From Candidatus Thermochlorobacteriaceae bacterium (GTDB taxonomy: Bacteria > Bacteroidota > Chlorobiia > Chlorobiales > Thermochlorobacteraceae), in contig JAJUFC010000022.1 of the NCBI GenBank assembly GCA_029263855.1, positions 1 through 35,529 on the forward strand: a DNA stretch of 35,529 nt. The letters run 5' to 3'. The position numbers and the translations under genes are program-made. The notes beneath the pieces were generated by a model, which saw nothing but the letters and a program-made list of their open reading frames with translations, did no database searches and was not told the origin of the DNA. Of this stretch, positions 22,641-31,608 are shown piece by piece. The stretch's first letter is position 1, and the number at the start of each line of letters is the position of its first letter.

Positions 22641-24884
22641 TTAATTTTTGACGTCGAGAGTCGCCGTCGCATTCGCGTTTGCAGGCGCACTCGTCTTCGG
22701 CTCAACAAATCGGAACGCCTTTGAGAGCGTTTCGTCGTCTATCTTGATTTCCGTCTTTGCGCGAAGCGAGGCGTTCCACTGCGACTCCAATCGCTTCGAC
22801 GTTTCTTCTTGATACTGCGAATACACTTCGGGGCGTGCCTCTTCAAACGTTTTCGGACGAGGGGCTTCTTTACCATCAACACGAATGACGACAAACGCAC
22901 CATCGATTTGTGTCGGCGGGTTGATAAATCCTTTGGATTGAGTAAACACGGCATCAGCCGATTTATTCTCGCCTTTCTGGAACAGACCGACGAAGCCTGT
23001 TTTCAACGTGTCCTCTTCGGCGAAACGTTGCCCATAGCGTTGCGAAAGGGTTTCAAATGTGCGCACTTGGTCATCGACTTTGATGGCGGCGATTTTCGCT
23101 TGAAGGTCGCGTCGGTCGCTCTCGTAGTTTTTATCCTTACGCTTGAGCCGTGCTAATTGCTTTCGCAAAGCCGCCATTTGTTTTTTGACATCTTGCGCCG
23201 TAACGACATCGAGCGTGCGCTTGCCTTGTGTGAGTTCAGTGTAAAGTTTATCGGCGAGGTCTTTATTGCTCACCACGATTTGAGAAATAGCGACGCGCTC
23301 TCCGAATTGATACCGCTCGCGATGAGCGTCATAATAAGGTTTTGCGACCGTATCGTTAGGCAATGCAGGCGACCAGACTTTCTTCTCTGAAATGCTGAAA
23401 AGCAAAATGCCATCGCGATAGTCGTTCATTAAACGCGCAAATTCAGGTGAGCGCGATTCTAATTGCGAGATTTCGTAGTTCTTCAATGCTTGCTTAGCGT
23501 AGGCATTGACTTGGTCGGTTATGCTTTCTTTTGTAATCGGCACGCCAATATTGTTTGCTTTGATGTAGCCCATCAAACTATCGAGCGTGTATTTCTGATT
23601 GGCAAAAGCAAAAACAACAGCAGATTTTTCAGGTGAAGAGAGGTTAAGGCTGTCGAGTTGCAAGAAAGTTGTTCCTTCGGCGGCTTTGGATGCCAGCACC
23701 AGCGCATTGGGCATTGTTTCTGTATAAAGGTAATCCTTCTTCAAACGCGAAATGAGTTTTTCGTCTTCGGCGTTCATCTTTTCGGGATTGCGTTTGAGAA
23801 GCGACTTGAGCGTTTCGCGGTCTTCATCGAGCGATTTGAACCCTTTGTGAGTGAGTTGAATCAGGTGGTAGCCAAAGCGCGTGCGAACAATCGGCGAAAT
23901 ATCGCCTTTCTTTTTCAACGCAAATGCCGCTTCTTCAAATTCAGGGGCGGGAATTTGACCCTTGCCAATCGGTCCTAAATCACCGCCATTTGCGCCGCTT
24001 TGTCGGTCGTCGGAAACATTACGTGCGACTTCTGCAAACGGGGTGCCATTCATGAGTTGGGTTTGAGCGTCAAGAATTTTGTTGTAAGCGTTGAGCGTGT
24101 CGTCGGGCGAAGACTCGGGCGTGCAGAACGCCATGATATGCGAGACGAAAATTTGCTCTCTCGGTCGCCTATCTTTGATGTCGATGAGATGATAGCCGAA
24201 ACGGGTGCGCACCGGTCCAACCAACTCGCCTTTCTTTGCCTCGTAGCACGCATCTTCAAATTGATGCACCATCATGCCTGCCGTGAAGTAGCTCAAATTG
24301 CCACGATTTTGTTGCGCGCTGGGGTCTTCGGAGTATTTAACAGCGGCGGAATCAAACGAAATCTTCTTCGAGAGGATTTCATTTTTGATGTCCATAATTT
24401 TCTTGTAGGCGACAAGGGTATCTTCGGGTTTGTTGTTCGCCAAGCGAATGAGCAAGTGAGAGGCGTTGATTTCTTCTTGACGGCGGTTGTAAAGCGCGCG
24501 AATGGCTTCTTCCATAACGGCTTTCTCGGTGAGATATGCCGGCGCCATTGACATGCGATATTGTTCCAATTCGTTTTTAACTTCGGGCGATTTATCCAAT
24601 CCTAAGTCGCGAGCGTCTTTGACCTTCAATCGAAAGTCAATGTAACGCTCCAAGAACTCCTTGTATTGCGCGAGCGAATCTTGTTTTGCCGATTCAATCG
24701 TGCGGTTATTTTCGGTGTATCGTTGCTCAAATTCGGAGAGCGAAATCGTCTCGCGCCAGTCGCCTTGTTTCATTTCGGCAACGAGCGGGTCGCGTGCACT
24801 GCCACACGCGCTCATCAAAATCGGACCGAGCGCAATCGCCACAATCACAGCCGTTCTACCAAGAAAAGAGAACAAACATTTCAT
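22641..24884 (-). CDS. PpiC-type peptidyl-prolyl isomerase lipoprotein
   Basis: The 747-residue protein carries a lipoprotein signal with the lipobox LMSAC (Cys27). A SurA-like helical region follows, then a first parvulin domain at about 140-240 (INASHLLIRLA ... GNLSYFTAGMMVHQFEDACYEAKKGELVGPVRTRFGYHLI) and a second at about 245-350 (VSHIMAFCTPES ... GANGGDLGPIGKG ... VRTRFGYHLIQL). A long C-terminal half contains a coiled-coil-like stretch (MAALRKQLARLKRKDKNYES) and a possible third, degenerate unit. It would act in the periplasm on outer-membrane or type IX cargo. A Shine-Dalgarno-like GGGAGG (minus strand, 24896-24901) lies 11 nt before the ATG. It is the first gene of the folding-factor triad. 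Confidence 0.9.
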   Translation of the reverse strand: MKCLFSFLGRTAVIVAIALGPILMSACGSARDPLVAEMKQGDWRETISLSEFEQRYTENNRTIESAKQDSLAQYKEFLERYIDFRLKVKDARDLGLDKSPEVKNELEQYRMSMAPAYLTEKAVMEEAIRALYNRRQEEINASHLLIRLANNKPEDTLVAYKKIMDIKNEILSKKISFDSAAVKYSEDPSAQQNRGNLSYFTAGMMVHQFEDACYEAKKGELVGPVRTRFGYHLIDIKDRRPREQIFVSHIMAFCTPESSPDDTLNAYNKILDAQTQLMNGTPFAEVARNVSDDRQSGANGGDLGPIGKGQIPAPEFEEAAFALKKKGDISPIVRTRFGYHLIQLTHKGFKSLDEDRETLKSLLKRNPEKMNAEDEKLISRLKKDYLYTETMPNALVLASKAAEGTTFLQLDSLNLSSPEKSAVVFAFANQKYTLDSLMGYIKANNIGVPITKESITDQVNAYAKQALKNYEISQLESRSPEFARLMNDYRDGILLFSISEKKVWSPALPNDTVAKPYYDAHRERYQFGERVAISQIVVSNKDLADKLYTELTQGKRTLDVVTAQDVKKQMAALRKQLARLKRKDKNYESDRRDLQAKIAAIKVDDQVRTFETLSQRYGQRFAEEDTLKTGFVGLFQKGENKSADAVFTQSKGFINPPTQIDGAFVVIRVDGKEAPRPKTFEEARPEVYSQYQEETSKRLESQWNASLRAKTEIKIDDETLSKAFRFVEPKTSAPANANATATLDVKN

Positions 24885-25100
24885 TTGGGTTTATTCCTCC
24901 CATTAAGGTTTTATGTTTTAAGGATTGAAAAATCAAGGATTATGATTGATTCTCTGTGTCCAGAATCCATGTGTGAAGTCTCGAAAAGCGACCCCGTCTC
25001 GAGAAACGGACGGCAATAGTAAGGAAAAAAAACTTGAAAAACAAGGTAAGGAGGCGTCTCAAAAGCGTTGAGAAGTTGTTGAGCAGACCGACGCGCAGGC

Positions 25101-26249
25101 TTACAAGCCCCAGCGTTTGGGTATGACTCTTCGGGTCTTGTTCTGCGCCTTCTGTTGAGGTTGAACGGGCTGAGGCTCTTCGGGCAGTTCGTCCATTACT
25201 ACAAGCACTTGTGGCATTTGCGAAAGAATACGTTTGTGCTCTTTGGGCGGAATCGGATTTCCGCGAAGGTCAAGCACTTTGAGCGCGGGCGGTTCTTTAT
25301 CGTAGTACGAGTCGTAATAAAGACGGTCGGGTAAAAATTCAATTTGATTGTTGCGAACATAGAGCGTTTCCAAATGAGGGCTACGCACCAAGTATTCGCT
25401 CAAGGTCTTGAGCTTGTTGTTGCTTAAATCTAACACACCGAGCGAGCGAGGAAGAATCGCACCGCTGTCGGTCTCAATTTGATTGTTTGAAAGATCGAGA
25501 TGATAAAGCGAGGGGTGCTTTTCCAGACCAGACGGAATGCGCGTGAATTTATTTTGGGATAGATTGAGCCGCAACAAGGATTCAGGAAATTTGAACCCTT
25601 TGGGAATTTCGGAAATCGAGTTGTTGCTCAAATTGAGCAGTTCAAGATTCGGAAACACTTCCAACTCTTTCGGAATGGTTTGAAGTGTTCGCCACGATTG
25701 GTCTATTTGGTAGGCTCGCTCGCGTTTGCGACTGGCAACTTCAATCGAGTAATTCACTGTTGAGCGGTAGATTTTGACGGCTTCTGGGCTGTTGTCTTTT
25801 TGCCACAAAATGTAGTAGCCATAAAATCCGACGACGCTCAACGCGACAAACACCCAAGAGGCTTTGCTCAACTTCTTTCCGCGTTTCAGTGCACTATCTG
25901 TGTAGAGAAGCGGGTTATAATAAACCACGACGCGAGAGTCGGGTGCGTAATCGACGGTAAACCGCCTCGCTTCTGCCTCGCTCTCAACGAAGTGGACAGT
26001 CTCGCCGCTGACATATGACGAGCCTGTTTCTATTTTTCCGTCAACTTCAAATTCATACTGAAGTTCAACTTGATATTTCGTTTTTCCAGAACCGTTTTCA
26101 GTGGTCGGACGGATAACGAGCCGTGTCATTCTGCCAATGGTGCTTTTCCAAGCGAACGACCAAAGCTGCTTAAATGAAGCCAAAAGAGCGATGAGCAGAA
26201 AAAAAATGGCAAGATATAATACGTAATCGATGTTGATAGATTGAGTCAT
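25101..26249 (-). CDS. Membrane protein with DUF3592-like domain and leucine-rich repeats
   Basis: The 382-residue protein starts with a membrane segment (YVLYLAIFFLLIALLASF). A beta-rich stretch follows (YQVELQYEFEVDG ... FTVDYAPDSRVVVYYNPL) that resembles DUF3592, then a second membrane segment (WVFVALSVVGFYGYYILW). About six leucine-rich repeats run from roughly residue 190 to 330, with wording such as LELLNLSNNSISEIP, LLRLNLSQNKFTRIP, LGVLDLSNNKLKTL and LKVLDLRGNPIPP. The Pro/Gln-rich, basic tail ends KRWGL. The repeats should face one side of the inner membrane and bind a protein, but no ligand is suggested. It lies 94 nt downstream of the helicase gene on the same strand. Confidence 0.85.
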   Translation of the reverse strand: MTQSINIDYVLYLAIFFLLIALLASFKQLWSFAWKSTIGRMTRLVIRPTTENGSGKTKYQVELQYEFEVDGKIETGSSYVSGETVHFVESEAEARRFTVDYAPDSRVVVYYNPLLYTDSALKRGKKLSKASWVFVALSVVGFYGYYILWQKDNSPEAVKIYRSTVNYSIEVASRKRERAYQIDQSWRTLQTIPKELEVFPNLELLNLSNNSISEIPKGFKFPESLLRLNLSQNKFTRIPSGLEKHPSLYHLDLSNNQIETDSGAILPRSLGVLDLSNNKLKTLSEYLVRSPHLETLYVRNNQIEFLPDRLYYDSYYDKEPPALKVLDLRGNPIPPKEHKRILSQMPQVLVVMDELPEEPQPVQPQQKAQNKTRRVIPKRWGL

Positions 26250-26343
26250 ACCAAGAAGAAATTATGAATGCGCACACACATTAAGTTGATAAAAAACTTC
26301 TATCAGCCGACTGTCGTTGTGCTGGTCGCAGGCGAGAAACAAC

Positions 26344-28905
26344 TTAACTCCACACTAAAAGTTTGGGTGGAATCTGCTGTATGAAACGAGACGGCTTTTT
26401 CTTAACATCTTTTTCGTCTCGAGTGAAGAAGGAAATGTAGAGATACTTTTTTGCTCTTGTTATTGCAACATACAAAAGTTTTCGTTCTTGTTCAATCCCC
26501 GTTTCATCTTTAATCAGCCAATGCGGAAACTCGCTGTCGGTTGCACCTGCAACGAAAACCGCCGCAAACTCCAATCCTTTGGCTTGATGAGCCGTAATTA
26601 TCGGCACTTTTTCATCATCGATTTTCAAGCCACCGAATCCGAGCGAGGCTTGCTCGAGCAAGAATTGCAACGATTCTCGCGCATTATCTTTGCGGTCAAG
26701 TTCCGAAGCAGAAAAGCGTTGAGAAAGGTCTTTCAAATGCGCAACACGTTCATTGCCGTCTTTTTGTTTGTGCCAATGTTCCCGCAATCCACTGTCTTCA
26801 AGCACATGCTCTAAAATGACTTGTGGGCGTGCGTCGTCCAATTTTTTGCGCCACTTTTCAAATTGGGCGGCAAAGGTTTTGAAATACACGCCATACTCGA
26901 AGGCATGTTGCGCACGAAGCGCAGAGCCTGCCGTTAATTTTGGAATCAGAATCTTCACGAGTTCAGCAACGGCAATCGCGTCGTCCATTGCGCGATGCGT
27001 CGGAAGCGAAATGCCATAGTGCTGGCAAAGGGAGAGCAGTTTGTAATCGCGAAGTGTCGCATAGCGGCGCGAAAGGTCAAGCGTATCAAATGCAGTGAGG
27101 TCAAATAAGTCGAGTTCATGGCGACGCAAGTTTTCTTTCAGTAGTTCCAAATCAAAACGAACATTATGCCCGACCAGAACAGCGCCGTCGATAAAATCTA
27201 AAAATGCCCCGAAGACGATTTTCGCGTCGCGTCCGTGTTCCTGCAAGTAAGCATCGGAAATGCCGTGAACCCGCTCGGAGTCGCCGACAGGCTTCGTGGG
27301 TTTGATGTATCGATGAAATTCCGCCACTTTGCCCGACCGCCCGAACTTGACCGCCGCCACTTCAATCACATCGTCTTGATACGGATTTAAGCCTGTTGAT
27401 TCAGTGTCAATGGCAATTAAAGCGTCGTGCTCAAACGCTTCGAGCAACGGCTTAAACACATCACCATTTTGCGCAAGTGGATTGAGAAAGTCGTAGAGGC
27501 GCAGTCCGCTTTCGCGTATCGTCCTAGACATTTCATCAAGTTGTGATGCAGAAAGTTCACTTGGAACGGCGAGTACCGCACGGCGAAACGCCTGCATATC
27601 CAACGGATTGACTAACAAGCGCAGATACGCAAGCGCATCTTTGATTTCAGCACGCTGAAAAAACTTGGAATCTTCGACGAGGTAAATCGGCACGCCGCAG
27701 AAGCGCAAGTGACCAGCGATTTTTTCGTTGAGGTCGTGCCGTCGTGTGATAATTGCAATGTCGTGATACGGTAGTTGCTCTTGCTCGTGCAGACGGCGAA
27801 TTTCGGTGGCAATCCAAAAGGCTTCATCGGCGAGCGACTGTGCTTCATGCATCTTGACTTTTTCACCGCGCCGCTTGATTTCGTGGTCGGAAATATCGTT
27901 GAGAAGTTGTGCGACATTAGCGTCGAAGAGCGAGAGTGCGGCTTCGATTAGGTTTGGCGTAGAGCGATGATGTTGGTAAAGAACAACTTTGCTCACGGGC
28001 GCGAAATCGGTTTCAAATCGCGGAATGATGGAGGCGGGCTTTGAATCGCGCCACTCGAAAATGGTTTGATGCGTGTCGCCGAAAAATGCAAGATTTTTAT
28101 GCGTGCCTGCAAGTAAGGAAAGAATCCAGTATTCGGGAACGGAAGTGTCTTGAACTTCATCGACTTGAATCCATTGATAAGCCGATTGCCAGCGTTCAAG
28201 CACTTCATGATTCGTTTTGAAAAGATCGATGAGGATTGTTTGTAAGTCCGTGAAGTCGAGCGCGTTGCTTTCGCGAAGCGTCGCATTGTAGCCGGCAAGA
28301 ATTTCCGATAGGAAAAAATTCTGCCGCAAATCAATTCCACCTTCTTTTATGGCAGAAGTGTTGAGATAGCGATAAAAAATTTTTTCCAGCGGCTCAGGCG
28401 ATTTAGTTTGATACGGCGAGATTTTGGCTTGCGCAATAAAGTTGTGAAGGGCACGGTCGAGCTTGCGTGCAGATTTGGGCTCGACTTTGAGGTTGAATTG
28501 TGTGCGCAATCCCGCCACAATTCCGATGGAGTCTTCTTCGTCGTAAATGGAAAAATCGGGTGAAATGCCTACTGCGTCGGCTTCGCGTCGCAAGATGCGT
28601 GCGCAAAGGCTGTGAAATGTGCAAACGGTAAGAGCGCGTGCTTGGTCAGCCAAGCCGAATCCGCCGAGCAGTTTTTGAATGCGCGATTTCATTTCGCCCG
28701 CCGCGCGATTGGTGAAGGAAAGGCAGAGCATTCTTTCAGCAGCAATGCCTTGCGCAATCGCATGTGCCGCGCGCCGCGCCATGGTTTCGGTTTTGCCTGT
28801 GCCAACAGGCGCGAGCACAAGCAACCCTCCGTTGAGATGCATTACTGCCTCGCGCTGTTCGTCCGTTAAACCTTGAAGATAGGAGTCTTGGCGTTCGTCT
28901 TTCAT
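26344..28905 (-). CDS. UvrD-like DNA helicase with inserted DnaQ-type exonuclease
   Basis: The 853-residue protein is an SF1A helicase. Visible motifs are the Q-motif-like LTDEQREAV, Walker A APVGTGKT (32-39), FTNRAAGEM (Ia), VDEVQDTS (II), FGDTHQTIFEWR (III), HHRSTPNLI (IV), ITAHQAKGLEF (V, near 768) and LLYVAITRAKKYLYI (VI, near 815). Between IV and V, at about 495-650, lies a DEDDh 3'-5' exonuclease: IDTESTGL (near 500), HNVRFDLELL (near 581) and HRAMDDAIAV (near 638), with the D-E, D and H-D residues intact. One chain could thus unwind and trim DNA in repair. The ATG at 28905 is preferred to a TTG at 29031, because TATCTTCC lies 21 nt upstream of the ATG and the longer form would overlap the divergent gene. 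Confidence 0.93.
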   Translation of the reverse strand: MKDERQDSYLQGLTDEQREAVMHLNGGLLVLAPVGTGKTETMARRAAHAIAQGIAAERMLCLSFTNRAAGEMKSRIQKLLGGFGLADQARALTVCTFHSLCARILRREADAVGISPDFSIYDEEDSIGIVAGLRTQFNLKVEPKSARKLDRALHNFIAQAKISPYQTKSPEPLEKIFYRYLNTSAIKEGGIDLRQNFFLSEILAGYNATLRESNALDFTDLQTILIDLFKTNHEVLERWQSAYQWIQVDEVQDTSVPEYWILSLLAGTHKNLAFFGDTHQTIFEWRDSKPASIIPRFETDFAPVSKVVLYQHHRSTPNLIEAALSLFDANVAQLLNDISDHEIKRRGEKVKMHEAQSLADEAFWIATEIRRLHEQEQLPYHDIAIITRRHDLNEKIAGHLRFCGVPIYLVEDSKFFQRAEIKDALAYLRLLVNPLDMQAFRRAVLAVPSELSASQLDEMSRTIRESGLRLYDFLNPLAQNGDVFKPLLEAFEHDALIAIDTESTGLNPYQDDVIEVAAVKFGRSGKVAEFHRYIKPTKPVGDSERVHGISDAYLQEHGRDAKIVFGAFLDFIDGAVLVGHNVRFDLELLKENLRRHELDLFDLTAFDTLDLSRRYATLRDYKLLSLCQHYGISLPTHRAMDDAIAVAELVKILIPKLTAGSALRAQHAFEYGVYFKTFAAQFEKWRKKLDDARPQVILEHVLEDSGLREHWHKQKDGNERVAHLKDLSQRFSASELDRKDNARESLQFLLEQASLGFGGLKIDDEKVPIITAHQAKGLEFAAVFVAGATDSEFPHWLIKDETGIEQERKLLYVAITRAKKYLYISFFTRDEKDVKKKPSRFIQQIPPKLLVWS

Positions 28906-28926
28906 TGTGCGTTGTGAGAAGTTGAA

Positions 28927-28934
28927 GGAAGATA
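28927..28934 (-). promoter_or_regulatory. Promoter -7-like box for the helicase gene
   Basis: On the minus strand this reads TATCTTCC, ending 21 nt before the ATG at 28905. It is back-to-back with the plus-strand box at 28959-28966, making a compact divergent promoter region of 91 nt. Confidence 0.5.
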
Positions 28935-28958
28935 GCGACGAAATCGCATAAATCGAAT

Positions 28959-28966
28959 TATCTTCA
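28959..28966 (+). promoter_or_regulatory. Promoter -7-like box for the YfiM-like gene
   Basis: TATCTTCA lies 30 nt before the ATG at 28997, in the divergent region shared with the helicase gene. No -33 element is evident. Confidence 0.5.
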
Positions 28967-28996
28967 ACGTCAACTATTTTTCGCTTCAATATCGAC

Positions 28997-29431
28997 ATGA
29001 AACTCATCTCTCTGTTTGTGCTAATTAGCACGCTTGTTGGACTTGGGTTAGATGCAGAGACGCTCCATGCTCAATATCGCAAGTCGCTTCTGCCGATTTC
29101 CGCTTCGGCTCGCCATACCGCCATGAGCCACAACCACACTTCAAAAGAGCATATTTATCAAGCGGATAAATGGTTTGCTTCCGACAAGGTCAAGCATTTC
29201 AGCGCGTCGTTTTTGCTTGTGGTGATGGGAAAAATTGGCTCAAAGGAACTCTTGAAATTTGACCGCGCCGCCTCGAGCACGAGTGCCGTTGGTTCAGCGT
29301 TGCTGATTGGCTTCGCCAAAGAAGTTATCGACGACCTTAACCCCAACAACATCTTCAGCCTCAAAGACCTTGCCGCCGACCTGCTCGGCATTATGCTGGC
29401 AATTCTCCTGCTTTCGCTCACAACGTATTGA
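28997..29431 (+). CDS. YfiM/DUF2279-like membrane-associated protein
   Basis: The 144-residue protein begins with a signal-like segment (MKLISLFVLISTLVGLGLDA ... LHAQ). The following pattern is DKVKHFSASFLLVV, then LLIGFAKEVIDDL, FSLKDLAADLLGIMLA and a final hydrophobic stretch. The DKxxHF, GFAKEVxD and FSxKDLxADxxG motifs are those of the YfiM/DUF2279 family of small envelope proteins of unknown function. The histidine and acidic residues recall VanZ-like proteins. It likely sits in the inner membrane with polar motifs at the surface. The PHP-domain gene follows after 53 nt with its own promoter-like box. Confidence 0.8.
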   Translation: MKLISLFVLISTLVGLGLDAETLHAQYRKSLLPISASARHTAMSHNHTSKEHIYQADKWFASDKVKHFSASFLLVVMGKIGSKELLKFDRAASSTSAVGSALLIGFAKEVIDDLNPNNIFSLKDLAADLLGIMLAILLLSLTTY

Positions 29432-29449
29432 TTCTAACTGCGTTTACCG

Positions 29450-29457
29450 TATTTTCA
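29450..29457 (+). promoter_or_regulatory. Promoter -7-like box for the PHP gene
   Basis: TATTTTCA lies 27 nt before the ATG at 29485. It is a variant of the shared box at the usual distance. Confidence 0.35.
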
Positions 29458-29484
29458 GCAAGCATAACGACAAAACAAAACATA

Positions 29485-30570
29485 ATGCGAGCACACGAAT
29501 ACGAAGGCGTGGTTCATATTCATTCAGTCTACTCGGACGGAAGCGGCACGATTGAAGAAATCATGCAAGCCGCAACCGAACTCGAGCTCGACTTTGCCAT
29601 CATCACCGACCACAACACGCTCAAATCGCGCGCCGATGGCTACGAAGGCTATTACTTCAACGCAAACGGACGCCCAACGCTGTGCCTGATTTCCTACGAA
29701 GCCAACGACCTTTACGACCAAAATCATTATCTCGCGCTGGGCGTCTCAAAAACGGTGCATAAGCGAAAACTTGCCTCGGAATATGTTGAAGCCGTGCGCG
29801 AAGTCGGCGGGTTTGGTGTGATTGCGCACCCACACGAACAGCGCGACACATTTGAGAAATATCCCCCGTTTCCTTGGACAGAGTGGCGCGCCAGTTTCGA
29901 CGGCATTGAAATCTGGAATCAAATGTCGGAATGGATGGAAGGCTTAAAACCTGAAAACCGATTCCGCCGCGCCTTTCATCCGCTTGCTTCGGTTACAGCA
30001 CCGCCACGCGAAACGCTCGAACTCTGGGATAAAGTCAATATCGAGCGCAAGGTGGTTGCCACAGGCGGCGTCGATGCACACGCGCATAAAATCAACTTGC
30101 TTGGGCTGACGCTCAAAATTTTTCCATACAAAGTGTGCTTTCGCTCCATTCACATGCACGTGCTTCTCGAGTCGCCGATTGATGTTTCACAGCCGATTGA
30201 ATCAGAACGCACGAAAATTTATGCCTCTCTTCGCGAAGGACATTCGTTCATTTCAAACTCCTATCTCGGCTCTGCCAAAGGCTTCCGATTTTGGGCGACA
30301 CAAGGCGACACAACGATTGAAATAGGCGATAATGTATTTTCCAACGAGAAAACTCACTTTTATGTAATTGCACCAAAAGCCTGCACGATTCGCTTGATGC
30401 ACAACGGCAAGTGCATTGCGGAACAAGCAGGCAATCAACTTGATGTAGAAACCAGCCAAGCAGGCGTTTATCGCGTGGAGTGCTACCTCAATCAAAAGGC
30501 ATGGATTTTTTCCAATCCGATTCGCGTGCTGAACCAAGTCCAACAACTTAACAAACAAACCGATAGATGA
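29485..30570 (+). CDS. PHP-domain metal-dependent phosphoesterase
   Basis: PHP proteins hydrolyse phosphoester bonds at a multi-metal centre. From the ATG at 29485 the product has 361 residues, with the four metal-binding motifs in order: HIHSVYSDG (residues 11-19), ITDHN, IAHPHE, and GGVDAHAH. The substrate cannot be told; relatives include histidinol phosphatase, nucleotide phosphatases and polymerase-associated domains. With hisG 12 kb away, histidinol phosphatase is tempting, but the ~120-residue C-terminal beta-rich extension (FRFWATQGDTTIEIG ... YRVECYLNQKAWIFSNPIRV) points to the free-standing PHP group with an immunoglobulin-like end domain. The start is chosen by the family motif position and by the upstream box. 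It is the first gene of a tight cluster: the oxidoreductase begins 30 nt later. Confidence 0.88.
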   Translation: MRAHEYEGVVHIHSVYSDGSGTIEEIMQAATELELDFAIITDHNTLKSRADGYEGYYFNANGRPTLCLISYEANDLYDQNHYLALGVSKTVHKRKLASEYVEAVREVGGFGVIAHPHEQRDTFEKYPPFPWTEWRASFDGIEIWNQMSEWMEGLKPENRFRRAFHPLASVTAPPRETLELWDKVNIERKVVATGGVDAHAHKINLLGLTLKIFPYKVCFRSIHMHVLLESPIDVSQPIESERTKIYASLREGHSFISNSYLGSAKGFRFWATQGDTTIEIGDNVFSNEKTHFYVIAPKACTIRLMHNGKCIAEQAGNQLDVETSQAGVYRVECYLNQKAWIFSNPIRVLNQVQQLNKQTDR

Positions 30571-30600
30571 TGGCTTACAACCCAAAGCAGTTCAACAAGC

Positions 30601-31608
30601 ATGGCGTCTGAACGTTTGCCAAAGTCGGTGCTGGTGGTAGGCGCGGGCATATCGGGCTTATTAGCCGCAACCGTGCTGAAAGAAAACGGCGTTGAAGTAA
30701 CAGTTCTCGACAAAGGGCGCGGCGCAGGCGGCAGAATGTCAACCCGACGCCTCGACCTTGATAACACCTGCGCTTACTTTGACCATGGCGCGCAATACTT
30801 CACCGTCAGCGATGGCGACTTTGCCCAGTTTGTTGAGCGGTGGCTTGCGCTGGGCATTATCAAACCGCTCGACGGGAAACTCGTTCGCCAAAACGGCGAG
30901 CCTTATTTGAGCAGTGAAACGCGCTACATCGGCGCAACCGGCATGAATGCCTCAACGAAGTATCTTGCCGATTCGCTTCGCGTCTTCTTCTCGGAACGTG
31001 TCGATAAACTTTGCTTTGAAAAACAATGGACGGTTGAAACCGACAAAGGAAAGACCTTTACCGCCGACGCGCTTGTCCTTTCGCCACCCGTGCCGCAATC
31101 GCTCGAGATCCTTAAAAAGTCCAACATTCCGCTTTCGCCTGACGCCGCAACCGAGCTCGCCACGATTGACTACCACCCGTGCATTGCTACGCTTTTGCTC
31201 TTTGATAGTATTGACCCGATTTTGCCTGCCTCTGGAATATGGTTTCAAGGAGAACCAATTGCGTGGGTGAGCGATAACTTACGCAAAGGTATTTCGCCAC
31301 TGCCAACCTTGACGATTCACGCAGGACCGATGTTCAGTGCCGAGCATTGGCAGACAACCGACTCGATAATTGTTGAGACCATGTGCGCGCATCTGAAAGA
31401 TTGGATTAAAGCCCCGATTAAACACTCACAAGTGCATCGCTGGCGATATGGCTTTGCAAAGTCGGTTTTAGATAAGCCATTCGTCATGGTTGATTCGCCT
31501 GCGCCGATTGTATTTGTGGGCGATGGATTTGTTGCGCCGCGCGTCGAGGGTGCGGCAGTTTCAGGAATTCGTGCGGCACGTGCCTTGCTTGAACATCTTC
31601 GCGCATGA
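30601..31608 (+). CDS. FAD-dependent amine oxidase/renalase-like oxidoreductase
   Basis: The 335-residue protein has an N-terminal dinucleotide-binding motif VLVVGAGISGLLAA (GxGxxG at 14-19), followed by VTVLDKGRGAGGRMSTRR, the second FAD-binding segment typical of amine oxidases. DHGAQYFT and a C-terminal FAD motif, IVFVGDGFVAPRVEGAAVSG, complete the fold. Renalase-like bacterial proteins oxidise isomeric forms of reduced nicotinamide dinucleotides; whether this one does is unknown. No signal peptide is present. Its stop overlaps the start of the next gene (ATGA at 31605-31608), so the two are translationally coupled. Confidence 0.9.
   Translation: MASERLPKSVLVVGAGISGLLAATVLKENGVEVTVLDKGRGAGGRMSTRRLDLDNTCAYFDHGAQYFTVSDGDFAQFVERWLALGIIKPLDGKLVRQNGEPYLSSETRYIGATGMNASTKYLADSLRVFFSERVDKLCFEKQWTVETDKGKTFTADALVLSPPVPQSLEILKKSNIPLSPDAATELATIDYHPCIATLLLFDSIDPILPASGIWFQGEPIAWVSDNLRKGISPLPTLTIHAGPMFSAEHWQTTDSIIVETMCAHLKDWIKAPIKHSQVHRWRYGFAKSVLDKPFVMVDSPAPIVFVGDGFVAPRVEGAAVSGIRAARALLEHLRA

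Noticed and set aside
25025-25045. Terminator for the leucine-rich repeat protein gene
   Set aside because: On the minus strand CTTG-TTTTT-CAAG followed by eight T residues has only a 4-bp stem and lies 55 nt from the stop, too weak to call.
28906-29031. N-terminal extension of the helicase to a TTG at 29031
   Set aside because: It would run through both divergent promoter boxes and into the start of the YfiM-like gene, and the extra residues show no helicase feature.
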